A DNA stretch of 10,000 bases from Calditerrivibrio sp. (GTDB lineage Bacteria; Chrysiogenota; Deferribacteres; Deferribacterales; Calditerrivibrionaceae), in assembly GCA_020217115.1 (NCBI GenBank), contig JAIWOA010000014.1, forward strand, positions 1-10,000, read 5' to 3'. Below, in pieces: positions 1 to 7,165 of this stretch (position 1 is its first letter; each line of letters starts with the position of its first letter). The notes beneath the pieces are model-generated. The model worked only from the letters and a program-made list of their open reading frames with translations, did no database searches and had not been told where the DNA came from. The translations under genes were made by a program, and so were the position numbers.

Positions 1-492
1 ACTGCTATAAAGGGTGAATTAGCTACTGAAGATGATATAAAAAATGTCAATGATGTAATGTTGTTAAGTAATTACAAAGCTTCAAAACTTTTGAGAAAAT
101 ATGATGTTTCTGCCTGCACTGATATTACAGGTTTTGGTCTCGGAGGACATCTATTAGAGATGGCAAAAGGTTCGAATAGATCTATTATCGTAGATGTAAA
201 ATCTATTAATCTTATTAATAATACATTGGAATATGCTAAAATGGGTATAATTCCAGCTGGTGCATACCACAATAAGCAATTTTCAATATTTGACTATGAA
301 TACAAAGCGGATGATCAAGATCTTGAAATAGTTATGTTTGATCCTCAAACTTCTGGTGGTCTTATCATATCAGTAAGCAGTGATGATGCAGAAGATCTAT
401 TAATGGATCTTAAAGATTCTGGTTATAATGAAGCAAAGGTTATAGGTGAAGTAGTAGCCAAAATAGAAAAAAATTTCCTATTATTTAAATAG
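1..492 (+). CDS. selD: Selenophosphate synthase (SelD), C-terminal part, 5' truncated by window
   Basis: This is the last 163 codons of selenide, water dikinase, which makes selenophosphate from selenide and ATP for selenocysteine-tRNA and/or 2-selenouridine synthesis. The frame is open from base 1 (it reads TAIKGELATEDD and on), so the ATG at 58 is internal and the true start lies upstream. The visible part is the AIRS C-terminal domain: the TDITGFGLGGH motif sits at visible residues 41-51 and the DPQTSGGL motif near residue 115, both hallmarks of SelD. The catalytic N-terminal Cys/Sec loop is outside the window, so it cannot be told whether SelD is itself a selenoprotein. It ends with TAG and is followed after about 16 bases by the promoter of the tRNA gene. 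Purine-synthesis PurM shares the fold but not this combination of motifs. Confidence 0.93.
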   Translation, partial: TAIKGELATEDDIKNVNDVMLLSNYKASKLLRKYDVSACTDITGFGLGGHLLEMAKGSNRSIIVDVKSINLINNTLEYAKMGIIPAGAYHNKQFSIFDYEYKADDQDLEIVMFDPQTSGGLIISVSSDDAEDLLMDLKDSGYNEAKVIGEVVAKIEKNFLLFK

Positions 493-508
493 GTTACAAA
501 AATTCATA

Positions 509-537
509 TTGAAAATATATCAGTTTTATCTTATAAT
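509..537 (+). promoter_or_regulatory. Sigma-70 promoter for tRNA-Pro (and perhaps fecR-ompA)
   Basis: The -35 box TTGAAA (509-514) and a perfect -10 box TATAAT (532-537) are separated by exactly 17 bases. Transcription would start near 543-545, a few bases before the mature tRNA at 548. The match to consensus suits a stable-RNA gene. No terminator follows the tRNA, so readthrough into the FecR gene is likely. Confidence 0.82.
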
Positions 538-547
538 AAACAAGTTT

Positions 548-621
548 CGGGGCGTGGCGCAGCCTGGTAGCGTACACCCTTGGGGTGGGTGTGGTCGCTG
601 GTTCAAATCCAGTCGCCCCGA
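548..621 (+). tRNA. tRNA-Pro, anticodon GGG
   Basis: The sequence folds into a full cloverleaf. The 7-bp acceptor stem pairs CGGGGCG (548-554) with CGCCCCG (614-620). The D stem is GCGC (557-560) with GCGT (570-573). The anticodon stem CACCC (575-579) pairs with GGGTG (587-591) around the loop TTGGGGT, so the anticodon at 582-584 is GGG, reading the proline codons CCC and CCU. The T stem GCTGG/CCAGT encloses TTCAAAT. The discriminator is A621, and the 3' CCA is not encoded (TATA follows), so CCA must be added by tRNA nucleotidyltransferase. The 5' CGGGG start is typical of bacterial proline tRNAs. No integrase or attachment-site duplication is seen at its 3' end. Confidence 0.96.
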
Positions 622-651
622 TATATAAATCGATATGTAAAAATAGTAAAT

Positions 652-657
652 GAGAGG
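652..657 (+). promoter_or_regulatory. Ribosome binding site that decides the fecR-like start
   Basis: GAGAGG lies 7 bases before the ATG at 665. The in-frame ATG at 650 has no SD-like sequence upstream and overlaps this site, so 665 is the better start. Confidence 0.6.
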
Positions 658-664
658 CTTAGAA

Positions 665-1102
665 ATGTTTAGATTGTTGCTATACTGTTTTATATCTATT
701 CTTTCATTGTCAAATCTATTTGCAGCTGATAAAGTAGCTAAAATAAAGTCATTAGAGGGAGATGTCAGTATTCAAAGGGGTGATAAAACTATACCAGCCA
801 AATTGGGAACTATTATAGTGATGAACGATCTTATAAATACCTCAAAAAAATCATCTGCTGGTTTAGTTTTTAATGATAATACAATGATAACATTAGGAGA
901 AAATACATCTTTTCAGGTTTCAAAGTATTTATATGATCCACAAAAGTCTGCCTATGCCTTTGAAGGTGATATCAAAAAAGGGAAAGTTTTGTATACTTCA
1001 GGTAAGATTGCAAAAATCTCTTCAAACAATGTATCTATGAAGACTCCCACATCAATTATAGGTGTAAAGGGAACAAAGTTTGTGGTGGAGGTTAACCAAT
1101 GA
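665..1102 (+). CDS. Short secreted FecR-domain protein
   Basis: This gene encodes a 145-residue protein, starting at the ATG at 665. The N-terminus is a typical signal peptide (one Arg, a hydrophobic stretch to about residue 18, likely cleavage after NLFA), so the protein is exported to the periplasm. The rest is a FecR-type beta domain (named after the iron-citrate regulator, but mostly found in unrelated envelope proteins): it shows the landmark features of a GDVSIQRG strand, a LITLGENTSFQV-like strand and the late KTPTSIIGVKGTKFVV motif. The protein stops only three residues after that motif, while FecR domains usually carry one or two more strands, so the domain looks short. There is no transmembrane anti-sigma part and no sigma factor gene nearby, so a role in iron signalling is unlikely. 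Its stop codon overlaps the start of the OmpA-like gene by 4 bases, which suggests coupled translation and a joint envelope role. In other bacteria FecR-domain and OmpA genes of this kind often neighbour a CHASE2 adenylate cyclase; none is present here. Exact function is unknown. Confidence 0.85.
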   Translation: MFRLLLYCFISILSLSNLFAADKVAKIKSLEGDVSIQRGDKTIPAKLGTIIVMNDLINTSKKSSAGLVFNDNTMITLGENTSFQVSKYLYDPQKSAYAFEGDIKKGKVLYTSGKIAKISSNNVSMKTPTSIIGVKGTKFVVEVNQ

Positions 1103-1704
1103 CTCCATTAACTTTATTCGCAGTAACATCAGCAATAGTTTTGGCACTTGGCTCATTAAAGGTTGAGAAGAGTGATTCTGTATACTTGATTAAGGATGAA
1201 GATGGTAAGGTGGGTAAAATCTCTATAAAAACTGATTCGGAAGAGAAGATTTTGGACAAAGATAGGTTATTTGTTTCAATAAAAGGTAAAAATATCTCAG
1301 AGCCTTCAATTATAGATGAAATCGAGTTTAATAAACGATACGGAAATCTTCTTCTGGTAGAGCCAAAGAAACCGAAACTATTTATACTTTATTTTGAGCA
1401 GGGCAGTGATAACCTGACATTAGAAAGTGAAGCGTTAATAGATGATATCTTAAAAGAGGTTGCAGGAAGAGATGATCCTGAGATAACTATATTGGGGCAT
1501 ACAGACACTGTGGGTAATAAAGAAAGTAATTATAGTTTAGGCCTTAAAAGGGCTGAATCTATGAAAGATATCATAATAAAAAGGATAAATACTTCCAATC
1601 TACCAGTAGAAACATTTTCACATGGAGAGGATGATCCTTTAATATCTACACCAGATGAAACTAATGAACCTAAAAATAGGAGAGTCGAAATAATAGTAAA
1701 GTAA
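1099..1704 (+). CDS. OmpA-like peptidoglycan-binding envelope protein
   Basis: The 201-residue product begins with a hydrophobic segment (residues 3-20) that should act as signal peptide or membrane anchor. A spacer with the motif KDEDGKVGKI (32-41) follows, a region also found in OmpA-family proteins that neighbour FecR genes. The OmpA C-terminal domain spans about residues 95-200: a YFEQGSDNLT strand, GHTDTVG (133-139), SLGLKRA (146-152) and the terminal NRRVEIIV. By comparison with known OmpA domains, D136 and R151 should hold the diaminopimelate of peptidoglycan. The start is the ATG within an ATGA overlap with the preceding stop, with GGAGG (1087-1091) 7 bases upstream. Two oddities: no positive charge precedes the hydrophobic segment, and at LALGS (15-19) a serine stands where lipoprotein relatives would have the lipobox cysteine, so lipidation is not expected. 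It probably tethers an envelope complex with the FecR-domain protein to the cell wall. Confidence 0.87.
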   Translation: MTPLTLFAVTSAIVLALGSLKVEKSDSVYLIKDEDGKVGKISIKTDSEEKILDKDRLFVSIKGKNISEPSIIDEIEFNKRYGNLLLVEPKKPKLFILYFEQGSDNLTLESEALIDDILKEVAGRDDPEITILGHTDTVGNKESNYSLGLKRAESMKDIIIKRINTSNLPVETFSHGEDDPLISTPDETNEPKNRRVEIIVK

Positions 1705-1920
1705 ATATTCGATATATAAAGTTTGGTTATATTGCTTTTAATCTGTTTTGTTGGTCACAATTTTTTTACTTTATTTTCAAAATGTTTCAATTGACATATT
1801 TGCCTGCCCAATATTCTTATTTTAATAATTTGACATTTTGATATTTTATGCTCCCATTTTACTACTTTACTTAACATAATATATCTTATCGGACGTTATT
1901 GCTTTGCAAAAACAGTAACA

Positions 1921-1946
1921 TTAGACTTCAAAGTTAGACTTCAAAA
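1921..1946. repeat. Tandem duplication of a 13-bp unit
   Basis: TTAGACTTCAAA occurs at 1921-1932 and again at 1934-1945, each followed by one differing base (G, then A), giving two adjacent 13-bp units with 12 identical bases. The second copy contains the start of the left arm of the inverted repeat at 1938-1950. Confidence 0.85.
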
Positions 1947-2023
1947 GATTGTAGCCTCTTCACCATATATCGGTTTTGTACTACGTAAAAACCATTTATC
2001 TGTGGGAAATAATCTTTTGAAGT
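1938..2023. repeat. Perfect 13-bp inverted repeat with 60-nt loop
   Basis: ACTTCAAAAGATT (1938-1950) and AATCTTTTGAAGT (2011-2023) are exact reverse complements, enclosing 60 bases. A smaller hairpin, GGTTTT (1972-1977) with AAAACC (1988-1993), can form in the loop. No target-site duplication flanks the arms, so a mobile element is not supported. It could be a structured RNA, a small relic element or a replication/transcription-end structure; its role is unknown. Confidence 0.75.
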
Positions 2024-2049
2024 ATAAATATATAAAAGATTCATTTTTT
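2011..2049 (+). terminator. Possible weak AT-rich terminator hairpin (+ strand)
   Basis: AATCTTTT (2011-2018) can pair with AAAAGATT (2034-2041) across a 15-nt loop, followed by six T (2044-2049). The stem has only one G-C pair, so it is weak. The left arm is shared with the larger inverted repeat, so the two structures exclude each other. It could end transcripts coming from ompA before they run into pyrD. Confidence 0.3.
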
Positions 2050-2122
2050 GTTTAATGTTAACAATTTCTTATTTTGATCAATTATCTTTTAATAAAATTT
2101 TTAAAAAGTTGAGTCTTATTTG

Positions 2123-3040
2123 TCAATTTGTAATAACTTTACCTTTTATATCAGAGATATTTTCAATGCTATTTTTTAAACAATAGGATTCCAAATCATC
2201 GATGATTTTTAAGGGGATTTCTGGGTTTACAAAATTAGCAGTGCCAACCTGTACAGCTGATGCTCCCGCAAGATAAAATTCAACTACATCTCTATAATCC
2301 ATTATACCACCAATACCTATTATTGGAATATTTATAGTTTTATAAAGCTCATAAACCATTCTTACAGCTACAGGTTTTATAGCTGGACCGCTCAAACCGC
2401 CTGTAACGTTAGATAGAAATGGTCTCCTTGTATTTATATTGATAGCCATCCCAAGTAGCGTATTAATTGCACTTATGGCATCGGCTCCAGCCTCCTCAGC
2501 CACTTTTCCAAATATTTTTATATTTGTAACGTTTGGAGATAATTTTACAACAAGAGGTTTACTGTTCATAACTTTTTTACAATTATAAACTACATCATAT
2601 GTCATCTTCGGGTCAGTTCCAAAGGCTATCCCACCCTCTTTTATATTTGGGCAAGATATATTCATCTCCAGCATATCAACATCTTCTCTGTCAAGAATTT
2701 TTGCAACTTCAATATATTCATCAAGGGTTTTACCCCAAAAATTTACTATAATCTTCGTATTATATCTCCTGAGCAATGGCAACTTATCTTTTACAAACTT
2801 TTCCACTCCGACATTCTGTAATCCTATGGCATTGAGCATTCCAGCTGAAGTCTCCATAATACGAGGCATTGGATTTCCCTTTACCTCATTAAGTGAAATA
2901 CCTTTTACAGAAATTCCACCTAATCTATTGAGATCTATAAAATTAGAATATTCCAATCCATATCCAAATGTTCCACTTGCTGCAATTATTGGATTTTTAA
3001 ATTCTACTCCACATAAATTTATATTTAGTAACTTATGCAT
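2123..3040 (-). CDS. pyrD: Dihydroorotate dehydrogenase B, catalytic subunit (class 1B)
   Basis: This 305-residue FMN enzyme oxidises dihydroorotate to orotate, the fourth step of pyrimidine synthesis, in the cytoplasm. It is a TIM-barrel protein of usual length. The active-site loop reads NISCPN with Cys130 as catalytic base, which marks class 1 (class 2 membrane enzymes have Ser). Other family landmarks are NPIIAASGTFGYG (16-28) near the FMN site, KLSPN (166-170), NTLLGM (193-198) and the phosphate-binding GIGGI (242-246) and AVQVGTA (262-268). The adjacent pyrK makes it type 1B, passing electrons through FAD and an iron-sulfur cluster to NAD+, so no fumarate or quinone is needed. It is the last gene of the carB-pyrK-pyrD operon, beginning 9 bases after pyrK with GGGGAAG as SD site, and ends in TGA. 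No strong terminator follows. Confidence 0.96.
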   Translation of the reverse strand: MHKLLNINLCGVEFKNPIIAASGTFGYGLEYSNFIDLNRLGGISVKGISLNEVKGNPMPRIMETSAGMLNAIGLQNVGVEKFVKDKLPLLRRYNTKIIVNFWGKTLDEYIEVAKILDREDVDMLEMNISCPNIKEGGIAFGTDPKMTYDVVYNCKKVMNSKPLVVKLSPNVTNIKIFGKVAEEAGADAISAINTLLGMAININTRRPFLSNVTGGLSGPAIKPVAVRMVYELYKTINIPIIGIGGIMDYRDVVEFYLAGASAVQVGTANFVNPEIPLKIIDDLESYCLKNSIENISDIKGKVITN

Positions 3041-3049
3041 AACTTCCCC

Positions 3050-3838
3050 TTACCTACAAACTGATTCCCACAAAACTTTGGAACCATCAAATATTGGCCC
3101 CTCTACACAGCATCTTTTCTGAACAACATCCCCCCCTTCCCTTACATAAACTATACAACCCAAACATGCTCCAAGTCCACATGCCATCCTTTCGTCAAGG
3201 GAAACTTCCACAGGTTTTGAATGTTCAACTGATATTTTAGAGACAGCTTCCAGCATCTTTTTGGGACCACAACTATAAACAAAATCAAAATTTTCTATAT
3301 CATCTTCAAAAGGTTTTGTTACAAAACCTTTTATACCGACACTGCCATCATTTGTTGTTATAACCAATCTATCAGAATATTTACTGAATTCATCTGTAAA
3401 AACAATATCTTCAGAGCTTTGACCTCCAAAATAAATAGTAACATCACAGCTATTTTTCTTCAATTCCTTAGCCAAAAAAAACAGAGGAGCTATACCTATG
3501 CCACCTCCAACGATGGCTACTTTTTTATTCTTTAAAATAGTAAAACTGTTTCCAATAGGCTGAGAAAAATCGATTTCAACCCCTTCCCTTATAGTGGTTA
3601 AAAGTTTGGTACCCTTTCCTACTACCATATAAAGCAGACTAAAATTCTCTTTATTATCATCTATATCGCAAACTCCAAAAGGTCTTCTCAGTAAAGGATC
3701 ATAAATATAGTCAAATTCCTTAGGTTGAATCATAAAAAACTGTCCTGCGGAAACCTTTAAGCAAAACTCTTTAGAATTTATAATCATATGATAATATTTA
3801 TCGTTTAACTTTATATTTTTTAAGACAATACCCTTCAT
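3050..3838 (-). CDS. pyrK: Dihydroorotate dehydrogenase B, electron transfer subunit
   Basis: The 262-residue PyrK subunit carries FAD and a [2Fe-2S] cluster and lets PyrD use NAD+ as electron acceptor. The FAD-binding domain has the RRPF motif at 51-54, the NAD-binding domain has GGGIGIAP at 111-118, and the SCGP motif lies at 189-192, as in ferredoxin reductase-like proteins. The C-terminal cluster domain holds C220, C225 and C228 in the CGLGACLGC motif, and C244 in the CCVEGP motif is the likely fourth ligand (the additional C243 is unusual but not at the aligned position). The ATG follows the carB stop codon directly, with no intervening base, so translation is probably coupled. Length is normal for PyrK. 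Related subunits of other oxidoreductases share the fold, but position next to pyrD settles the identity. Confidence 0.95.
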   Translation of the reverse strand: MKGIVLKNIKLNDKYYHMIINSKEFCLKVSAGQFFMIQPKEFDYIYDPLLRRPFGVCDIDDNKENFSLLYMVVGKGTKLLTTIREGVEIDFSQPIGNSFTILKNKKVAIVGGGIGIAPLFFLAKELKKNSCDVTIYFGGQSSEDIVFTDEFSKYSDRLVITTNDGSVGIKGFVTKPFEDDIENFDFVYSCGPKKMLEAVSKISVEHSKPVEVSLDERMACGLGACLGCIVYVREGGDVVQKRCCVEGPIFDGSKVLWESVCR

Positions 3839-6800
3839 CTATTTACCTATCTCTTTATAATATTCTTGCATAGAACATACATTTAAGCCATCATGTAGAT
3901 ATTCTGATATACCCTTTATTGAAGCTTCCGCAGCCTCCAATGTAGTAACATATGGTACATTGTAGCTCAAAATTGCCCTTCTTATAGAATAAGCATCGAT
4001 TCTCGATTTTTTACCGTGTGGAACATTTATAACAAAACTTATCTCCCTGTTCTTAATTAAGTCGACTATGTTTGGTCTCCCCTCTTGAACTTTCTTTACA
4101 AGCTCTGCATTAACACCATTCTCCTTTAATAAATTGTATGTCCCAGAGGTTGCAATAATTGTGAAACCAAGCTTTTCAAACTCTTTTGCCAGCGGTATAA
4201 TATCCATCTTTATGGAATCCTTTACACTTATAAATACCTTACCTGATTTTGGAAGTTTGTTCCCTGCCGCCATTTGAGCTTTGTAATATGCCTTTCCAAA
4301 GGAAGAGTCTATTCCCATAACTTCCCCTGTAGATTTCATTTCAGGACCTAATATTGGATCTGTATTGGGAAACTTAACAAAGGGGAATACTGCTTCCTTT
4401 ACAGTATAAAATCTGGTATTAACCTCCTTTACAAATCCAAGCTCCTTCAATGTTTTTCCCATCATAACCTTTGCTGCCAATTTTGCAAGGGGAACCCCTA
4501 TTGACTTACTTACATAGGGTATGGTTCTTGATGCCCTTGGATTAACCTCAAGAATATAAATATCATTGTCTTTTATGGCATACTGAACATTCATTAAACC
4601 TATTACTTTAAGTTCTATGGCTAATTTGCTTGTAATATTTATTATTTCTTTTTTTAAGTCATCAGAGAGTGTTCTTGAGGGTATAGAGCAAGCAGAGTCT
4701 CCAGAATGAATACCAGCCTCCTCTATATGTTGCATTATCCCTGCTACGACTACATCTTTACCATCAGATATTGCATCGACATCATACTCTGCAGCATTTT
4801 CAAGAAATTTATCTATTAAAACTGGGTGTTTTTCACTTGCCTCAACAGCGTATTTCATGTAATTTTCAAGGGATTCCCTATCGTATACAACTTCCATAGC
4901 TCTTCCACCTAACACATAGGATGGTCTCACAACCACAGGGTAACCAATATTATCAGCTATTACAAAAGCTTCAGATGCATTTTTGGCAATTCCATTATTT
5001 GGCTGTTTTATTTTAAGCCTTTCAACCAGCTCTTTAAATCTTTCCCTATCTTCAGCAATATCTATACTATCTGGAGAAGTTCCAAGTATTTTGACTCCTG
5101 CTTTTTCAAGGGGAACAGAAAGTTTGAGAGGAGTTTGACCTCCAAATTGAACAATAACCCCTTCAGGTTTTTCCATATCTATAATATTTAAAACATGCTC
5201 CTTCGTAAGTGGTTCGAAATAAAGTCTATCAGATGTATCATAGTCTGTAGATACTGTTTCTGGGTTACAGTTTATCATTATTGTTTCGTAACCTATTTCT
5301 GATAGTGCATAACAGGCATGGACGCAGCAGTAATCAAATTCTATACCCTGCCCTATTCTGTTTGGACCACCACCAAGAATTACAACCTTTTTTCTATTTG
5401 TAACGTTGGATTCACATTCCTTTTCATATGTAGAATAGAGATATGGAGTAAATGATTCAAATTCTGCGGCACAGGTATCTACCCTTTTATATACAGGCAA
5501 TATATTTTTAGATCTTCTAAGTTTTGCTAAAGAATCTTCGTCACTATTTAATAGCTTTGCCAGCCTTTTGTCTGAGAAACCATATTCTTTATAAAGTCTC
5601 AAATCTTTCTCTGAAATATCTGAAAGATTTTTACCTTTTATCTTCTCTTCCAGATCAATAATCTGTTTTATATTATTTAAAAACCATTTATCTATATGAG
5701 AATATTGGTGAATTTCATCTATGGTCATACCAGACCTAAAAGCTTCACCTATATACCACATTCTCTTGTCTGTAGGTCTTTTTAGATAAGCTATTATCTC
5801 ATCAATAGTTTCCTGTTTTGTTAATTGATCTCTGGTAAATATCTCATCAAAACCTGTTTTTCCTATCTCAAGGGAACTTATAGCTTTCTGCAAAGCCTCT
5901 TTGAATGTTCTTCCTATCGACATTACCTCTCCAACAGACTTCATCTGAGTGGTTAAAGTGTCATCTGTCTTAGGAAATTTTTCAAAAGTAAACCTTGGAA
6001 ATTTTACTACACAGTAATCTATGGTAGGTTCAAAAGATGCTGGTGTCTTTTTGGTTATATCGTTAGGTATTTCATCAAGGCTATAACCAATGGCAAGCTT
6101 GGCGGCTATTTTAGCAATTGGAAAACCGGTGGCCTTTGAAGCAAGGGCAGAACTTCTTGAAACTCTTGGGTTCATTTCTATAATAACCTGTCTACCAGTC
6201 TTAGGATCAACGGCAAATTGGACGTTGGAACCTCCTGTATCAACTCCTATCTCCCTCATTATTTTTATCGATGCATCCCTCATGATCTGGTATTCTTTGT
6301 CAGTGAGAGTTTGAGCTGGTGCAACTGTTATGCTATCACCTGTATGAACACCCATTGGGTCAAAATTTTCTATGGAACATATAATTACAACATTATCCTT
6401 AAGATCCCTCATAACCTCAAGTTCATACTCTTTCCAGCCAATAATAGACTCTTCAACCAAAACTTCTCCAACAGGTGAAGCTTCCAGCCCCCATTCCAGA
6501 TATTTTTTATATTCTTCAATATTATAGGCAACATTCCCACCTGTACCACCCAGAGTGAATGATGGTCTTATAATAGTTGGAAAGCCTATATCCTTTATGG
6601 CTTCTATGCCTTCATCAAAGGACTTAATATATGCACTTTTGGGCATATCAAGTCCTATTTTTCTCATTGACTCTTTAAAAAGTTCTCTATCTTCAGCCTT
6701 TTTTATAGCTTCAACCTTTGCACCTATAAGCTCTACACTATATTTTTCCAAAATACCTTCTTTATGTAGATCTAATGCAAGGTTAAGAGCTGTTTGACCT

Positions 6801-7072
6801 CCTACTGTTGGTAAAATTGCATCAGGTCTTTCCTTTTCAATAATTTTTTCTGCAGATTCTACCGTTAGAGGTTCGATATATGTTGCATCAGCAAGTTCAG
6901 GATCTGTCATTATGGTTGCTGGGTTAGAGTTTATTAGTATTACTTCATACCCCTCTTCCTTCAAAGCCTTTACAGCCTGTGTACCTGAATAATCAAATTC
7001 GCATGCCTGACCTATAACTATCGGCCCTGAACCTATAATCATAATCTTTTTTATATCTGTTCTTCTTGGCAC
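3839..7072 (-). CDS. carB: Carbamoyl-phosphate synthase large subunit
   Basis: The 1077-residue protein makes carbamoyl phosphate from bicarbonate, ATP and ammonia supplied by the glutaminase subunit CarA, for pyrimidine and arginine synthesis. Length and layout match E. coli CarB. The first ATP-grasp half (about 1-400) has R129, R169 and metal ligands Q285, E299 and N301 in the positions known from E. coli; an oligomerisation domain follows (about 400-555). The second ATP-grasp half (about 556-935) begins with [10 protein letters not shown] and keeps Q830, E842 and N844. The C-terminal MGS-like regulatory domain (about 945-1077) keeps K955, T975, T978, K994 and N1016, which correspond to UMP/IMP-contact residues of E. 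coli, but the position of E. coli T1017 is P1018. The start is GTG, supported by GGAGG 6 bases upstream and by the usual CarB N-terminus. It heads the operon with pyrK and pyrD; carA is not in the window and must be elsewhere. Confidence 0.97.
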   Translation of the reverse strand: MPRRTDIKKIMIIGSGPIVIGQACEFDYSGTQAVKALKEEGYEVILINSNPATIMTDPELADATYIEPLTVESAEKIIEKERPDAILPTVGGQTALNLALDLHKEGILEKYSVELIGAKVEAIKKAEDRELFKESMRKIGLDMPKSAYIKSFDEGIEAIKDIGFPTIIRPSFTLGGTGGNVAYNIEEYKKYLEWGLEASPVGEVLVEESIIGWKEYELEVMRDLKDNVVIICSIENFDPMGVHTGDSITVAPAQTLTDKEYQIMRDASIKIMREIGVDTGGSNVQFAVDPKTGRQVIIEMNPRVSRSSALASKATGFPIAKIAAKLAIGYSLDEIPNDITKKTPASFEPTIDYCVVKFPRFTFEKFPKTDDTLTTQMKSVGEVMSIGRTFKEALQKAISSLEIGKTGFDEIFTRDQLTKQETIDEIIAYLKRPTDKRMWYIGEAFRSGMTIDEIHQYSHIDKWFLNNIKQIIDLEEKIKGKNLSDISEKDLRLYKEYGFSDKRLAKLLNSDEDSLAKLRRSKNILPVYKRVDTCAAEFESFTPYLYSTYEKECESNVTNRKKVVILGGGPNRIGQGIEFDYCCVHACYALSEIGYETIMINCNPETVSTDYDTSDRLYFEPLTKEHVLNIIDMEKPEGVIVQFGGQTPLKLSVPLEKAGVKILGTSPDSIDIAEDRERFKELVERLKIKQPNNGIAKNASEAFVIADNIGYPVVVRPSYVLGGRAMEVVYDRESLENYMKYAVEASEKHPVLIDKFLENAAEYDVDAISDGKDVVVAGIMQHIEEAGIHSGDSACSIPSRTLSDDLKKEIINITSKLAIELKVIGLMNVQYAIKDNDIYILEVNPRASRTIPYVSKSIGVPLAKLAAKVMMGKTLKELGFVKEVNTRFYTVKEAVFPFVKFPNTDPILGPEMKSTGEVMGIDSSFGKAYYKAQMAAGNKLPKSGKVFISVKDSIKMDIIPLAKEFEKLGFTIIATSGTYNLLKENGVNAELVKKVQEGRPNIVDLIKNREISFVINVPHGKKSRIDAYSIRRAILSYNVPYVTTLEAAEASIKGISEYLHDGLNVCSMQEYYKEIGK

Positions 7073-7078
7073 CTATAA

Positions 7079-7083
7079 CCTCC
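7079..7083 (-). promoter_or_regulatory. Ribosome binding site of carB supporting its GTG start
   Basis: On the minus strand GGAGG lies 6 bases before GTG (7072-7070). No ATG closer to the conserved CarB N-terminus exists, so GTG is the start. Confidence 0.85.
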
Positions 7084-7103
7084 GAAAAGCTTGAAATTTT
7101 TAT

Positions 7104-7133
7104 TTTATAGCATAAAAAAGAACTAAAAAACAA
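7104..7133 (-). promoter_or_regulatory. carB: Extended -10 promoter of the carB-pyrK-pyrD operon
   Basis: Read on the minus strand, TTGTTT (7133-7128) is the -35 box and TATAAA (7109-7104) the -10 box, 18 bases apart, with TGC directly before the -10 as an extended element. Transcription would begin near 7097, leaving a leader of only about 25 nt. That leaves no room for a PyrR-type attenuator, so any pyrimidine control should act at initiation or through the enzyme. The -35 box lies in the T-tract of the upstream gene's terminator. Confidence 0.65.
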
Positions 7134-7159
7134 GAAAAAAGCGGGTATAACCCCGCTTT
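7130..7159 (-). terminator. Intrinsic terminator of the SWIM-protein gene
   Basis: On the minus strand AAAGCGGG (7159-7152) pairs with CCCGCTTT (7145-7138) across a 6-nt loop, followed by a T-rich tract. It begins 6 bases after the stop codon of the SWIM gene and separates that gene from the pyr operon. Confidence 0.88.
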
Positions 7160-7165
7160 AAAATT

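Larger units (their letters stand above)
1705..2122. other. 418-bp gene-free region between convergent genes
   Basis: No open frame with a plausible start and SD site was found on either strand. Composition is very AT-rich. The left half (1705-1915) has two TTGACA hexamers on the + strand (about 1790 and 1830) but neither has a good -10 box 16-18 bases downstream. The right half holds the repeat structures listed separately (1921-2049). No GC-rich intrinsic terminator is seen for ompA or for pyrD, so ends of both transcripts may be Rho-dependent or use AT-rich hairpins. Confidence 0.7.

Noticed and set aside
58..58. ATG at 58 as the start of the first gene
   Set aside because: The frame is open back to base 1 and reads SelD sequence before 58, so this Met is internal.
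548..700. tRNA-Pro as an integration site of a mobile island
   Set aside because: No integrase gene and no repeat of the tRNA 3' end is found downstream within the window.
1087..1104. FecR and OmpA as one gene split by a frameshift
   Set aside because: An in-frame TAA (1093-1095) stands just before the OmpA ATG, the ATG has a good SD site, and the OmpA gene has its own hydrophobic N-terminus; the ATGA overlap looks natural.
1790..1837. Two TTGACA hexamers as promoters
   Set aside because: Neither has a convincing -10 box at 16-18 bases, and such hexamers are common in AT-rich DNA.
1938..2023. Inverted repeat as a miniature transposable element or integron attC site
   Set aside because: No target-site duplication flanks the arms, no other copies are in the window, and the attC core sites are not present.
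2826..3122. Open frame on the + strand across pyrD/pyrK, and similar frames at 6090-6797 and 8386-9682
   Set aside because: They run antisense to well-supported genes, with no SD site or recognisable domain, and are shadows of the coding strand.
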